The translations under genes and the position numbers were made by a program. Of a stretch of 64,000 bases of DNA, positions 12,301-22,689 are shown in pieces. Source of the DNA: Isoetes taiwanensis. Lineage: Eukaryota > Streptophyta > Lycopodiopsida > Isoetales > Isoetaceae. Under the pieces are notes generated by a model, which did not search any database, was not told the DNA's origin, and was given only the letters and a program-made list of their open reading frames with translations. The stretch covers positions 927,933 to 991,932 of the forward strand of contig JAJEKV010000052.1 in the NCBI GenBank assembly GCA_021234155.1, read 5' to 3'. Numbering within the stretch: position 1 is the first letter of the stretch; the number at the start of each line of letters is the position of its first letter.

Positions 12301-14765
12301 ATTAGAGGGGAGAGTCCGGACCCGTGAGGCGAGCCCCAAAACGTTTTCCGAGGTAGCCTTTCTGGCGGCTCCCAGGGGGGCCGACGCTAAAGACCACACT
12401 CCGGGATCTCGGTTCCCCTATCCGGCCGTTGAATCCCTTCGTTCAAGGCCCCTGTCTCGATAAGGTCCAAAAATCCAACATCCGTCCGCGGAGAACTTAT
12501 CAGACCCTTGAAGCGCCCCGCGGTCGGCGTGTAGAAACCAAAGTGTTTTGTCGTTCGGACATTGCGGAGGCTCCGGAATGGCGATTCGACTTCGCCACAT
12601 CGTCCGGGAGGCCGAAATTACCCTAGAGACCAAGTTGCATTCAGTTTTGCAAAAGAAAGAAACACTTACGCCCTACGTTGCAAGATTGATTAATGACCAC
12701 CTCCTAGGCCAATTGACTACGAGTGTGTTGGAAATGAGATAGTTTGACGCTACCTCGAGAAGGGGTGGTCTTTTGGCCATGAAACTTGGTCCCCAGGGCA
12801 ATGTCGACGTTCCGAGTCCATTGGCGAGCGAATCACGATTCGGAGAGAGGGAGTTGCCCGTCCGCCGCCGGGGGCCTTGGGAGAGGACTTTTGGGGCAAG
12901 CCGCGCTTCGTGTGGTTTTAGGGTCCGTGCTCAAGCGTCAACACCCCCCCCTCTACGTCAAGACGGCGCCAAGGTCCTAGTCGACCGACAAGGATAGAGC
13001 CTCCGGCGTAAACCCTATGAGTTGCCGTGTTCTAGCGGGTTTTGCGTTTTGGGTGCCGAGTTTTGGTCCTTTGCACTTGGGACTTGGCCGATAAGATGCG
13101 ATTGAGAACATAAAGCAAGGGAACCGACGGAATGGAGTTTGGATTTGTACTCCTCCCGTTGTGGCGGTTAGAAGTAAAGGGCGGCTTTGCAAGAGCAAGA
13201 CATTCATAAATTCGTAATTAATGCATAGTACGGAATTAAATTCTGATTTTTGTATTGAGGCTTCCTAAGTCATCGCCAACATCTGTGCCACTTTTCAAAA
13301 TTTCCGGACAAGGTTTAGATCAAAGTGTTTGCATTAGAACCGTCCGGGGGAAGCTCGTTGTTGGGCAGCCGAAGCTGGCACACTTGCCCAAGTCAAACAA
13401 GGCCGGGACCTTGCAAGGCCGTCTCATTAGAGGGAGAGTCCGAACCCCAAGAGGCGAGCCCCAAAAAAAAGTTTCCCTCGAGGGGACCTTTCCTCGGGCG
13501 CTCCCAGGGGGCCGACGCTAAAGACCACACTCCGGGATCTGGTTCCCCCTATCCGGCCCGTTGAATCCTTCGTTCAAGGGCCCTGTCTCGATAAGATCCA
13601 AAAAAATCCAACATCCGTCCGTGAGAACTTATCAAACCGCGAAGCGTCCTGCGTCGACCGTGTAGAAACCAAAGTGTTTTGTCGTTCAGACATTGCGGAG
13701 GCTCGGAATGGCGATTCGAAACCGCCACATCGTCGGGAGGCCGAAATTACCCTAGAGACCAAGTTGCACGATCAGTTTTGCAAAAGAAAGAAACACTTCG
13801 CCCCCACGTTGCGATTCACACAGCCACCTCCTAGGCCAATTGACTACGAGTGTGTTGGAAATGAGATAGTTTGACGCTACCTCGAGAAGGGGTGGTCTTT
13901 TGGCCATGAAACTTGGTCCCCAGGGTATTGTCGACGTTCCGAGTCCATTGGCAGAGCGAATCACGATTGGGAGAAGGGAAGTTGCCCGTCCGGCCGCCGG
14001 GGCCTTTGGAGAGGACTTTTGGGGCAAGCCGCTTCTAGGTGGTTTTAGGGTCCGTGCTAAGGCGTCAACACCCCACCTCTACGTCAAGACACGGCGCCAA
14101 GGTCCTAGTCGAATCGACAAGGATAGAGCCTCAAACGTAAACCCTATGAGTTGCGTGTTCTAGCAGGGTTTGGCGTTTTGGGTGCCGAAGTTTTGGTCCT
14201 TTGCACTTGGGACTTGGCCGATAAGATGCGATTGAGAACATGAAAGCAAGGGGAACCGACGGAATGGAGTTTGGATCTGTACTCCTCCCGTTGTGGGCGT
14301 TAGAAGTAAAGGGCTTTTTGCAAAGATAGCAAGACATTCATAAATTCGTAATTAATGCATTAGTACGGAATTAAATTCTGATTTTTTGTCGAGGCTTCCT
14401 AAGTCATCGCCAACATACAGGCCATTTTCAAAATTTCAGGACAAGGTTTAGATCAAAGTGTTTGCATTAGAACGGTCCGGCAGACTGTTGTTGGGCAAGC
14501 CGAAATGGGCACACTTGCCCAAGTCAAACAAGGCCAGGACCTTGCAAGGCCGTCTCATTAGAGGGGAGAGTCCGAACCCCAAGAGGCGAGCCCAAAAAGT
14601 TTCCCAAGGTAGCCTTTCTGGCGGCGGCTCACGGGGGCCGTATGCTAAAGACCACACTCCGGATCTCGGTTCCCCTATCCGACCATTGAATCCTTTCGTT
14701 TCAAGGGCCCTCGTTCGATAAGGGCCAAAAAAATCCAACATCCGTCTGGGAGAACTTATCAAACC
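9336..14765. repeat. Satellite array, unit about 1.13 kb, over four copies
   Basis: The anchor GCAAGACATTCATAAATTCG begins at 9810, 10944, 12068, 13195 and 14329, so periods are 1134, 1124, 1127 and 1134 bp. Each unit has an AT-rich head (GTAATTAATGCAT, GGAATTAAATTCTGATTTTT), then a CG-rich body with CACACTTGCCCAAGTCAAAC, AAAGACCACACTCC, AACTTATCAAACC, GACATTGCGGAGGCTC, GACCAAGTTGC, AGGGTCCGTGCT and AAACCCTATGAGTTGC. Partial units at 9336-9545 and 9640-9800 begin the array, and the last copy stops at about 14765. No unit keeps a long conserved open frame, so it reads as non-coding satellite. No match to 5S, 18S/25S or snRNA genes is apparent. Confidence 0.9.
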
Positions 14766-14947
14766 GCCACCCCAGGCTCAAACATGCCACCCCAGGCTCA
14801 AACATTCGTAAGTAGTAGCAATAGAAGATCTGGTTAAATCCGGAATGCGATTTTTTCGCATATATGGCTCGGGAATGTCCAAATTAGTATAAGGACAAAC
14901 TTTCATGACCATCGGATGAAAAAAGGCACCAAAAAAATTAAAAAGTG

Positions 14948-15100
14948 TTAGACGTCGCTATAACAAAATACGTCGCGGACACGTCGCATGCGACATTAAA
15001 CCGTATATACGATTTTAAAATCGTATATACGATCTCGAAATCGTATATACGATTTCAAAATTACGTCGCATGCGACGTCGCGACGTCGCATGCGACGCCG
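14948..15100. repeat. Cluster of perfect short palindromes
   Basis: CGTCGCATGCGACG and ATCGTATATACGAT, both self-complementary, recur three times or so each, with TTTTAAAA and TCTCGA joints between them. The whole block is close to symmetric and could fold into a long hairpin or cruciform. No protein is implied by the small open frame covering it. Confidence 0.75.
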
Positions 15101-15267
15101 TGTGTTTTTTACAGTCCCACGGGCCGTCTTTTCCGGGACCATTCCTAGGCTTCCTTCTATCGACTATTTTGGGCGATCTTCGGCGCTACGACCTTGAACG
15201 ACTTGCAAGCACTCTTTTTAAGGTTAATAGATCATGGTTTTTGGATTGAATGGTTTTTTGGATTGAA

Positions 15268-15655
15268 TGGTTCTATCTCTTTCCTTCTTTTTCTTCTTCT
15301 TGTTTCTTCATTCTTCTTCTTTTTCCTTCTTTCCTCATTTCTTTCTTCGATTCTTCCCTTATTTCACTCTTCCATTCTTCCATTCTTCTATCTTCTTCCA
15401 TTTCATTCTCTTATTTCTTCCATTCTTCTCTTTCTTCCCCTAATTTCTTTTTTCTCCTTTTTCCCCTTCTCTTCTTTCTCCCACCCTTCTCTTCTTCTTT
15501 GATTCATTCATTTTTTTTCTTTCTTGTTTTACTATTTCTTCATCTTCTTTTTTTTTTTTTGTTTCTTCTTCGATCTTTTTTTTCCGTTGTTCTTATTCTT
15601 CTAACTCTTTGTTGCTTTCTATTTTGATTTGGACCCGTCAGGATCTTGTTACACA
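15268..15655 (+). repeat. Polypyrimidine (TTC/TCT) tract
   Basis: Nearly 390 bases with almost no purines on the + strand, built from TTCTTC, TTCCTTC and T runs. The phenylalanine/serine/leucine open frames here are low-complexity by-products and were not called as genes. Confidence 0.9.
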
Positions 15656-15730
15656 CGTCCTTCTTTTGGTAAGTTGATCGCGCTTGCACTTTATTTTTAT
15701 AATTTTAAGCGGGTTAAAAAAAATTGATGG

Positions 15731-16030
15731 AGTGGCTTGTTCAAGGGCACGGCCGGCTCCACCTAGAGTGGGGAGGACCATGTGCGAGGTTCAAGTCCAC
15801 TTCACTACGATCATATATTTTTCCTAGGTTAAGGAGTGGCTTGTTCAAGGCACTACGGCTCCACCTAGAGTGGAGAGGGCCACGTGCAGGGTTCAAGTCC
15901 ACGACCACTTGTTATTTTTTAGGTTTAAAATAAAATTGTATTGGCTTGTTCAAGGGCACGGTAGGCTCCACTACGAAAGTGGAGACGGCACTGTGTTCGG
16001 GTCCAAGTCGACTTTTCTTGTAATTCTTAG
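15731..16030 (+). repeat. Three tandem tRNA-like / SINE-head-like units
   Basis: Units of about 105 bp start at 15731, 15835 and 15940. Each has TGGCTTGTTCAAGG, GGCTCCAC, GTGGAG or similar, then a box GGTTCAAGTCC (perfect in the first two, GGTCCAAGTCG in the third), a T-rich run and TTAGGT. GGTTCRANYCC is the known pol III B box, but the A box is poor and no cloverleaf is evident. They may be SINE heads or decayed tRNA-like sequences. Tandem rather than dispersed arrangement is the odd part. Confidence 0.5.
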
Positions 16031-16740
16031 GTAGAGGTGGCCAAATCTAGCTTATAACCCTAAAAGCGTATGTTAGCCAACTCTAGCTTTTAATCAACTA
16101 ATCCAGATTTGGAAGGGCTCATTTTGATGATGGGGGGCTGCTTGAAAAAGAAGGTACATGACCTAGTCATAGTCTTATTTTTATTCTTTTGTTTTTGTGT
16201 TAATCTATCGATTTATAGAAAAGGCAAAGAGTGATTGCAAAATTGAAGTCGAATGCCAAAAAATTGGGAGGCGATTGGTCAAAGGTCCCTAAACCACTTA
16301 ATCGTCCATAAGGAAGATATCAAGGTATTTGTTATTTGTTGACATTCGTTCAATTGAGAAATAAGACATTTAACTTGTCATGTTGTATTCCTTGCAATCG
16401 GATCACTTTCGAGCGTGCAAAGGATTCCAAGAAAAAAACATCGCCTCACGGACCGCCAAGGCAACTTCAAGCAAATGAATTAGTCTCACTTGAGTTACGG
16501 CGGTAAAAAGGCTTTTACAAAGATTCGTAAGTGCTATAAACTCTTAGTTCACGTTAACTTTCAATGTCATTGTCTAATATTAATCGTATTGTTATAGAAT
16601 TGGCTATACGGGTTTTCCCTAAACGGGAAACGTAAAGATAGCCACTACTAGCCTCTTGCCTCTTGTATATGATATTGTAACTAACTATTAAAATTCTTTT
16701 TTTTTTTTTTTTAATTTTTTTTTAATTTTTTTATTTTTTG
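16031..16740. other. Non-coding interior of the CACTA-like element
   Basis: No gene recognised. The stretch is AT-rich and ends in a long T/AT run at about 16696-16740 beside the right CpG block. Confidence 0.5.
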
Positions 16741-16985
16741 TACACCACGCCGCCGCCACGCGGCGTCCCGTCGCATGCGACGTCGGCGACGTCGAGTCGC
16801 GCGTCGAGTCACGTCGTCGAGTCCACGCTGTAGCGGCGATCGGCGGCGCGACGCGGCGTCGCATCGCGACGCCGCGTCGCATCGCGGCGATGACCAAGCA
16901 ACGTCTGTGAAGGCGTAAATGCGGCGCCGTCGGGCGTCGCATAGATGTCGCCTTCGACGCCGCTATAAACGTCGCTAAATGACCC
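16741..16985. repeat. CpG-rich subterminal block, right
   Basis: Made of GACGTCG, GCGTCGCAT, CGCGACGCC and GGCGTCGC words in both directions, ending CGACGCCGCTATAAACGTCG just before the terminal repeat. Counterpart of the left block; its arginine-rich minus-strand open frame is a by-product. Confidence 0.65.
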
Positions 16986-16999
16986 CTTTTCTTGTTGTG

Positions 17000-17991
17000 A
17001 TTTACGGTGCGGCCTTCGCGGTGGCTATGGCGACCATTTCAGTCTTTGGCCTTGGCGGTGGCTATGGCGGTCATTTACGGTGCATATGCATGGTGCGCAG
17101 GTACATGCGGATGCATACTTCAAAGGCTGCTATGGAGTGGTTCGAGAGATGCCCTCCGGATGCCCCAAGACTTGTGAAGTAGATTGCGATATCGCAAGCT
17201 TTGTTTGTGGTAAAGTTTTTACTTCATAGATGTCTTTGCTCTGTTCTAAAATGGCCATTGTGACTGCATTTGCCTAAATATCCTTTTTCCTTTCAACTGG
17301 GTTGTCATATATTAGCACAGATCTTTGGACCTCATTCTCTGTTTCTGAATTCTCAATGTTAATCTTGTATCTTCACACTGGTCTGCAATAATGTCCAAGA
17401 TGGATGCTTAGTCTATATCCATGTGCTACTTTGTTTTTAGTATCTTAGCATTGGGTCTGACCTGCCACAATGGATTCACAAGCTCATCTCATGCAGTGCC
17501 AACATTTAAAGAGAGGCCATCCATATGTTGCGCAGCAGCTACTTCCGACTTCGAAAGTGTAGACCCTAATGATGTATTATCGTCTAAGAGGCCTACAGAT
17601 CCGAAAATGGGCTTTTGGCAGAGGTACAACAAATAAATCTGCAGCTATTCTTCCAGAATTTGCCAGTGCTCTGTTGGTCATTGTAACGGACTTTCCTGAA
17701 TGTTATTGAAAATGCTAACAAGGCAACAGTGCCGCGGGTTCACATTTAAAATCATTTTCCAAGCGCTGGCCTTGAATGAATCTTTGGCAGGTTAGAAAGA
17801 AAAAGAGAGAGTTGGCAACTTCAATAAATAAGGCCAAATCTGTTGTTGATGAAGATAATAAATGGCTTTTTTTGGAAAATGTTGTTGATGAAGATAATAA
17901 ATGGTTTTTTTTTTTGGAAAAAACGTACCACAAATTCACGTGCCTATGTTTGCTTTAGTTAGGGCCCGAAGGGCCCAAAATTTTTTTAATA
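17000..17991. other. Intergenic, with two small tandem repeats
   Basis: At 17008-17080 a 37-bp unit (GGCCTT, then GGCGGTGGCTATGGCG, then CATTT) occurs twice. At 17838-17930 GTTGTTGATGAAGATAATAA occurs twice with a 45-bp period. GGGCCCGAAGGGCCC at 17962-17976 is a near-perfect palindrome. No exon or RNA gene was recognised. Confidence 0.5.
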
Positions 17992-18449
17992 TAACAATCA
18001 ACACACAACTACCATTAACATTATTAACACAAACCATTGCATTTAACACATTTAAATTAAAATCCCCCTTAAACCCCCTTTGGTTTGGGTGCATATTCAC
18101 ACGGGGGGTTACGTAGGGCAGCGAGAGCCCCAAAAATATTTTTACGATACATGTACAAAATTAACACCATTAAGTACATTCTTTCAAACCTTATAGTATT
18201 TTGCAAACCTTAATATACAGTATACCAAAACTTGTACAAGCATACCCCACAAACGAGGATCGCTATGTACGGTCCAGATCTTGGAATAAAGGGCAAATAT
18301 GCCCATCCGACAGCTCTCGTTGCCCAGAGTAACACCCCGTGTGAATATGCACCCAAACCAAAGGGGGTTTAAGGGGGATTTTAATTTAAATGTGTTAAAT
18401 GCAATGGTTTGTGTTAATAATGTTAATGGTAGTTGTGTGTTGATTGTTA
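17992..18449. repeat. Large inverted repeat (foldback), arms about 137 bp
   Basis: Left arm 17992-18128 is nearly the exact reverse complement of right arm 18313-18449, with a 184-bp spacer. Both arms encode the same peptide by chance (NMHPNQRGFKGDF is seen in both directions). The inner arm ends contain AGTAACACCCCGTGTGAA, which resembles the TGTAACACCCC start of many Gypsy LTRs, so inverted LTR fragments, a foldback element or a hairpin small-RNA locus are all possible. Confidence 0.85.
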
Positions 18450-18606
18450 AAACAAGAGTAATGGAATTATTTTATACCGCACCTCAGTCCCATAAATTTT
18501 GAATAAAACAAAAATTGCATAAGCTCAAAAGGAATGGAGAGAACAACAAGCACAAAAAACACACCAACAATTTATCTCGTAAAGCAGTATTGCTTTAAAG
18601 AAACAT

Positions 18607-19500
18607 CTAAAACAGAACAATCCATAACCAAAGGGCACCATGAATCAAGGGCCAGGTTGAGGAAAAAATGGAGTTGGGGCTGGGGCGAACGGACCCGGAG
18701 GTTGGAATCAAAGGTAGAATAGGAGCAACAGGAGTTCCAATATTAGAGCGAGAATTACAGGTTTCAATACGATGGCCAAGACATCCATAAAAAGTGTAGA
18801 AAGGACGGGCACCAGATCTAGATGAAGAAAACTGAGATTGAGTAGAAGCAGGAGCGGAAGCAAGAGCAGGAGGTGGGACATCTTTCAGAATATGGACAAC
18901 ATCTGGACATGTATTGAAGTAGAGACTGACTGGGATCAGGATCTGGAGCAAAAACATGAATTGAAACATGACAAGAGCAGAACCAGGAACCAACGACACT
19001 GCATGGACTAGGGTAGGTATTGGCGCAAAAGCAAGAACTATAGCTAATTTGGAACTAGAGCTAGAACCACTAAATAGGAAAGATCTCGAGTGCCAGTCAG
19101 TCTGTGGTTTATGCAACTCGAGCGATGGGAGATTCAAGACTACTGGTACATATGGGCTAGCAATGAGATTGAAGGAAATGCTACAAGAAGCTCCCTCAAA
19201 TAGAACAAGAAGAGGTGTATTACATTATGTGACTATGCCCGAGAAGATCTCATATGCATCGATCACCCCAAAAGAATTAGAATTCCCAAGCCTAATTCTA
19301 GGGATGGCGTGCTTAGAAGCAAATGCATTATCCATAGGCATAGTCATTCACACCACTATCAAGATGCACTAATGCATCCAACTTCCCAAATTCTGACTCC
19401 AATGACATAAGGATAAGAAACTCCTTATTAACCTTATCAGATGTGGAAGGAATCTGACAAATATCAGAGAGTCTTACTATTCGGACCAGCCTCCAAAGTT
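18607..19500 (-). pseudogene. Degraded retrotransposon gag with zinc-knuckle remnant
   Basis: Minus-strand frames carry a CCHC-like remnant (FYGCLGHRIETC, nucleocapsid zinc-knuckle spacing with the first Cys lost) near 18745-18790. Farther upstream on that strand (19380-19480) a stretch containing KVNKEFLILMSLESEFGKLD resembles the middle of a Copia-type gag. Stops and frame changes separate the pieces. The plus-strand open frame over the same DNA shows no known motif and was taken as a shadow. Confidence 0.45.
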
Positions 19501-21135
19501 TCTGTGACGCTCCATACTAAATATACGACACCCGGTCATACATCTCGAAAGAAATCCCCCATCCAACCCTCTGGCCGCATGGGCCCTCCATCTATCCCGC
19601 ATTCAAGATACTGGTAGTGCATTAAGGGGACACGGAGGTGCCTTGACCCCCTTCCCCTATGGGCCATGGAATAATTTAAGGGCTAAATTTAGCTATTTGA
19701 CGATTTTTTAGCGCATTTTCAAAAAATGTTGGCTAAAGTAAATGGAAAAAATTGACAAAAAATAATAATTTTAGCTTAACTTTTTTCGCGCCCGCACCAA
19801 CCTTCGATCTCTTTAGCAAATGCCAGAAAGTAAGAGAATAAGAATTTGTATTGTTTAGCTAAACCATAGAAAGTTTTGGAGTGAATTTCGGGCTAGTTTA
19901 ACTAACATCATTCTAGATTATAAGAAATATGTGATTAATAATTTATTTTCTAGCATCTATAGAATAATTTGAGGCCTAAGCTTAGATAGCTGGCGTTTGT
20001 AGAATGTTTCCACAAAGAAAATCACTAAAGTAAATGGAAACAATTGAAAAATTGTATAGTAATTTTAACTTAATGTTTTCCATTGATCACCCTACAGAAA
20101 TTTTTAGGATAAATTTTGGGTTAGTTTAACTAAATGCTAGAAAGTATGAGAGGCAAAATGTGTAGAGTTCAGCTAAACCACATAAAGTTTTGAGATGAAT
20201 CTAGGACAAGTTTAGCTAAAGCCATTATGGCTAATAAGAATTATTCGATTAGTAATTTATTCCCTGCTATGGGCTCCTATACAGCGGAAGCACAACATAA
20301 TGTCAGCACTAACAATAGCAATACATCTAACTACCTCGACGGGTAGCGCATCCATACATCCATAGATCCAACAAAGATATCAACATGCCATAAAACATGG
20401 GAGCTCCTACCCAGGCTTAGATTCATAAGGAGGTAGACTGATGGCTGGGCTACAAGATAGAGCAGACCGAGTATAAACAATGGCGGGGCTGGCTATAGAC
20501 AATGGCTAGGGTTGACCACTCGATCCACCCCTCCTGTGCATACTTTGCAGATGGCTAGGTCGGGCTCTGGCAGGACTGTAGCCTGCCGGATACGTAGTCT
20601 CATGGTATCACCCTTCGAGACTACTCCGAGTTGCATCTCCGCAGTCCGATGAGGTAGGAAGAGTTCCATCTCCTCTTCCCGAGGTCTAGTGGTTCCATGG
20701 GCAGCTAGAGAATCGTGCCGACACACGATTCGTCCCCGACTGAACCCCCAAAAATAGGAGCCAGGCCAACACCTACAACTCCTGAGGATCAGGCGGCACC
20801 ATTGACCCAGGGAGTGTCGGACCTAGCTCGCTATGGATCCCAGTAGTCGCGCTCAACAGCGACCCCCTCCATTTGGCCACTAGCCTCATTATGTAGTGCT
20901 CAGTCATTCTATAGCCCCCGTAGCCGGGTGGATTCCTATGCACAGGCCACAATATAACATGAACTAAGGGGTCTAACTAGAAGCATCATCTAATACTGGC
21001 TACTAGGTCTCTATCGCCCTTCCCCATACAAGAGGAGCAAACATGATCACCCAACATCACATATCCACGTAACATGATAATAATAATGAGAATAACATCT
21101 AACCTAATCATATGCATCTGACTTACAGTCAGGGT
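19501..21135. other. No gene recognised; retrotransposon-like debris
   Basis: AT-rich DNA at 19680-20280 repeats the words TTTAGCTAA, AGTTTAACTAA and AAAGTTTTG in loosely related 200-bp segments. CTGTGACGCTCC at 19501 resembles the LTR-start-like box at 21722. I see no domain in the open frame at 20493-20726. Confidence 0.4.
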
Positions 21136-21345
21136 TCATTGATTAGGATTCAAGATCTGGACTGAGGGTTCTAGAATGGCTCTACTAGAGGTACGAAATG
21201 CTAACTCATCTGGAATTCCAACTTCCAAATGATCTACAAAGATTCTAATCCCAATACCTGCTCCTGAGGAACTCCCTCCTACTCCCGGCGTCTCCATAGC
21301 CTTCAAGGTGTTCGAAGTAGCTCCCACTCCTACTGATGCACTCAT
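21136..21345 (-). CDS. Small unrecognised ORF downstream of a TATA box
   Basis: A 69-residue minus-strand frame starting MSASVGVGATSNTLKAMETP, Gly/Ser-rich, with no known domain. It lies about 110 bases downstream of a good TATA box (CCTATAAAAGGCC, minus strand, near 21455), inside what may be an LTR beginning at 21722. It could be the start of a retrotransposon gag rather than a host gene. Confidence 0.25.
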   Translation of the reverse strand: MSASVGVGATSNTLKAMETPGVGGSSSGAGIGIRIFVDHLEVGIPDELAFRTSSRAILEPSVQILNPNQ

Positions 21346-21730
21346 GCTCTGGGGGTTGCTGTGCTATGCTGCGCCACAGCAGACGGTTCTCGAAACGGAG
21401 TTTCGAGCGCGAACAAGGTTCCCAGATTGTTGGAGCCAGAAAAATGGCATAGGGTTAGAGTTTGGCCTTTTATAGGTTAGGGTTGCATATTGTGCCACAT
21501 GGCTCCAATGGCGTGCTCCCATGTGGCAGGTGCCCAATAGGGTGAGGCCATATAGAAATGGCCCCATGCCTAAGGTTGGCTAAGTTATATGAATAACTTA
21601 GTCATGCTCCCTTTTCCACCAACTATGGTGTACAAGGCTACTAAAGTATACTGGTACGGTGACGTGGCCCAGAAATATACATCTTTATAGCGTATATTTC
21701 AGGGGAACATCACAGTTTCCTAGCTACTTT
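21346..21730 (-). promoter_or_regulatory. Probable LTR or promoter region (-)
   Basis: On the minus strand it runs from CTGTGATGTTCCCC (21722) through a CCTATAAAAGGCC TATA box at about 21455. It follows directly after the Gypsy-type gag remnant, as a 3' LTR would. The second boundary is not visible, so the LTR call is tentative. Confidence 0.4.
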
Positions 21731-21739
21731 GGATGTTTA

Positions 21740-22390
21740 CCAAGACATCCACGAGCAATATAGATAGCTCCTCCATAATGAAGATAAGGATTAGCCTCTC
21801 TTCAGCGTTGTTTCTCAGTAGTAGAGAAGGGCTCATCGAATCACATGATCAACCTGCATAGGTACATGGCCATCTGATTTAGAGGAAGTGGGTGGTGCGC
21901 AAGCCGATGTCACTGGTGCTGGCGGCATTGAAGAAACAAGTTGATTATGTCTTTCTTACTTACACTTAAAAAGTGGTTATCACAATGAACTGCAAATTTG
22001 AAAGCTTCCTCTAATGGCCTGGGGTCCTCCATAGACAATAACCCATCTTTGACATCCTCACACATGCCGCTTCATAATAATCTGAAAGAGCAGCGTCATC
22101 CCAGATAGTATCTATAGCAATTTGACGAAATTCAGATATATGGATAGAAGCTAGTCGAGAACCTTACCTAAGATTACTGAGTCTTGTAACTGCTATGTGA
22201 TGCCGATCTGTATTTCCAAAACAAACCTCGAGCTCAAGAATGAAAGCAGCAAAGTCTTGCATGGTTTGTCCTCGTCTCAACCTTTTTCTTCCATTGCTGC
22301 TATCATGGCTTCAAATTTCTCAATTTTCTCCTCTTCCTTTGCCGTAGTGTCCTAGTAGAAAATTTTGAAGTTGAAAACTCCAACTTTGGG
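21740..22390 (-). pseudogene. Degraded Ty3/Gypsy-type gag
   Basis: The minus-strand frames give MQDFAAFILELEVCFG, then EFRQIAIDTIWDDAALSDYY, then EDPRPLEEAFKFAVHCDN. This is the recognisable core of the retrotransposon gag family (PF03732-like: YxxEFRxxAxxTxWxxxAL followed by an acidic helix). Near 21770-21800 a decayed zinc knuckle reads HYGGAIYIARGC, where C-x2-C-x4-H-x4-C is expected and two or more metal ligands are lost. Stops and frameshifts interrupt it. No protease or reverse transcriptase follows. Confidence 0.65.
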
Positions 22391-22603
22391 GAATGATGAG
22401 ACATCTAGCTGGCTGACATGCAAATGGAACACAACTTCTTAGAGCTTGCTATTTCATTTATAATCTGCCTGGGAGTTTCACCTAATGTAATTTGTATATA
22501 CCATGTGCATTAATTGATGTGGTCTCTCTTTTTTTTTTTTTTTTTTGAAATGTTACCTATCATATCTTCTTTTTTATTTTGGGAGCGTGTTGGGTTCCGT
22601 GCC

Positions 22604-22643
22604 AAGGGAACGCCGCATCTTACGCCGTATGCGGCGTTCCCTT
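22604..22643. repeat. Perfect 15-bp inverted repeat
   Basis: AAGGGAACGCCGCAT (22604-22618) and ATGCGGCGTTCCCTT (22629-22643) are exact reverse complements around a 10-base loop. It lies upstream of the OBAP leader and could be a small transposon remnant or a cruciform-forming promoter element. Confidence 0.8.
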
Positions 22644-22689
22644 CAAGTTTGCGTTTCCCCTGCGGAATTATATAGTCGCCCAAATTGAA

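Larger units (their letters stand above)
9041..16999. mobile_element. Large non-autonomous CACTA-like (En/Spm) element
   Basis: The left end at 9041 (ACCAACAAGAGAATGG, then ACATTTAGTGGCG) and the reverse complement of the right end at 16999 (CACAACAAGAAAAGGGG, then TCATTTAGCGACG) agree at most of the first 30 positions. CACWACAAGAAA is the known CACTA-superfamily terminus. CG-rich subterminal blocks sit inside both ends, also typical of CACTA. No transposase is recognisable inside; the 8-kb interior is satellite array, polypyrimidine tract and short repeats. The flanking trinucleotides (GCG left, ATT right) do not form an obvious target duplication, so rearrangement or a slightly misplaced boundary is possible. 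Confidence 0.6.

Noticed and set aside
9864-14765. rRNA or other multicopy RNA genes in the 1.13-kb array
   Set aside because: The unit length and tandem form suggested 5S or snRNA clusters, but none of the expected internal boxes (5S GGATGCGATCATACC type, snRNA upstream elements) is visible.
15194-15627. Membrane protein ORFs rich in Phe, Ser and Leu
   Set aside because: They are translations of a polypyrimidine tract in more than one frame and have no codon or domain support.
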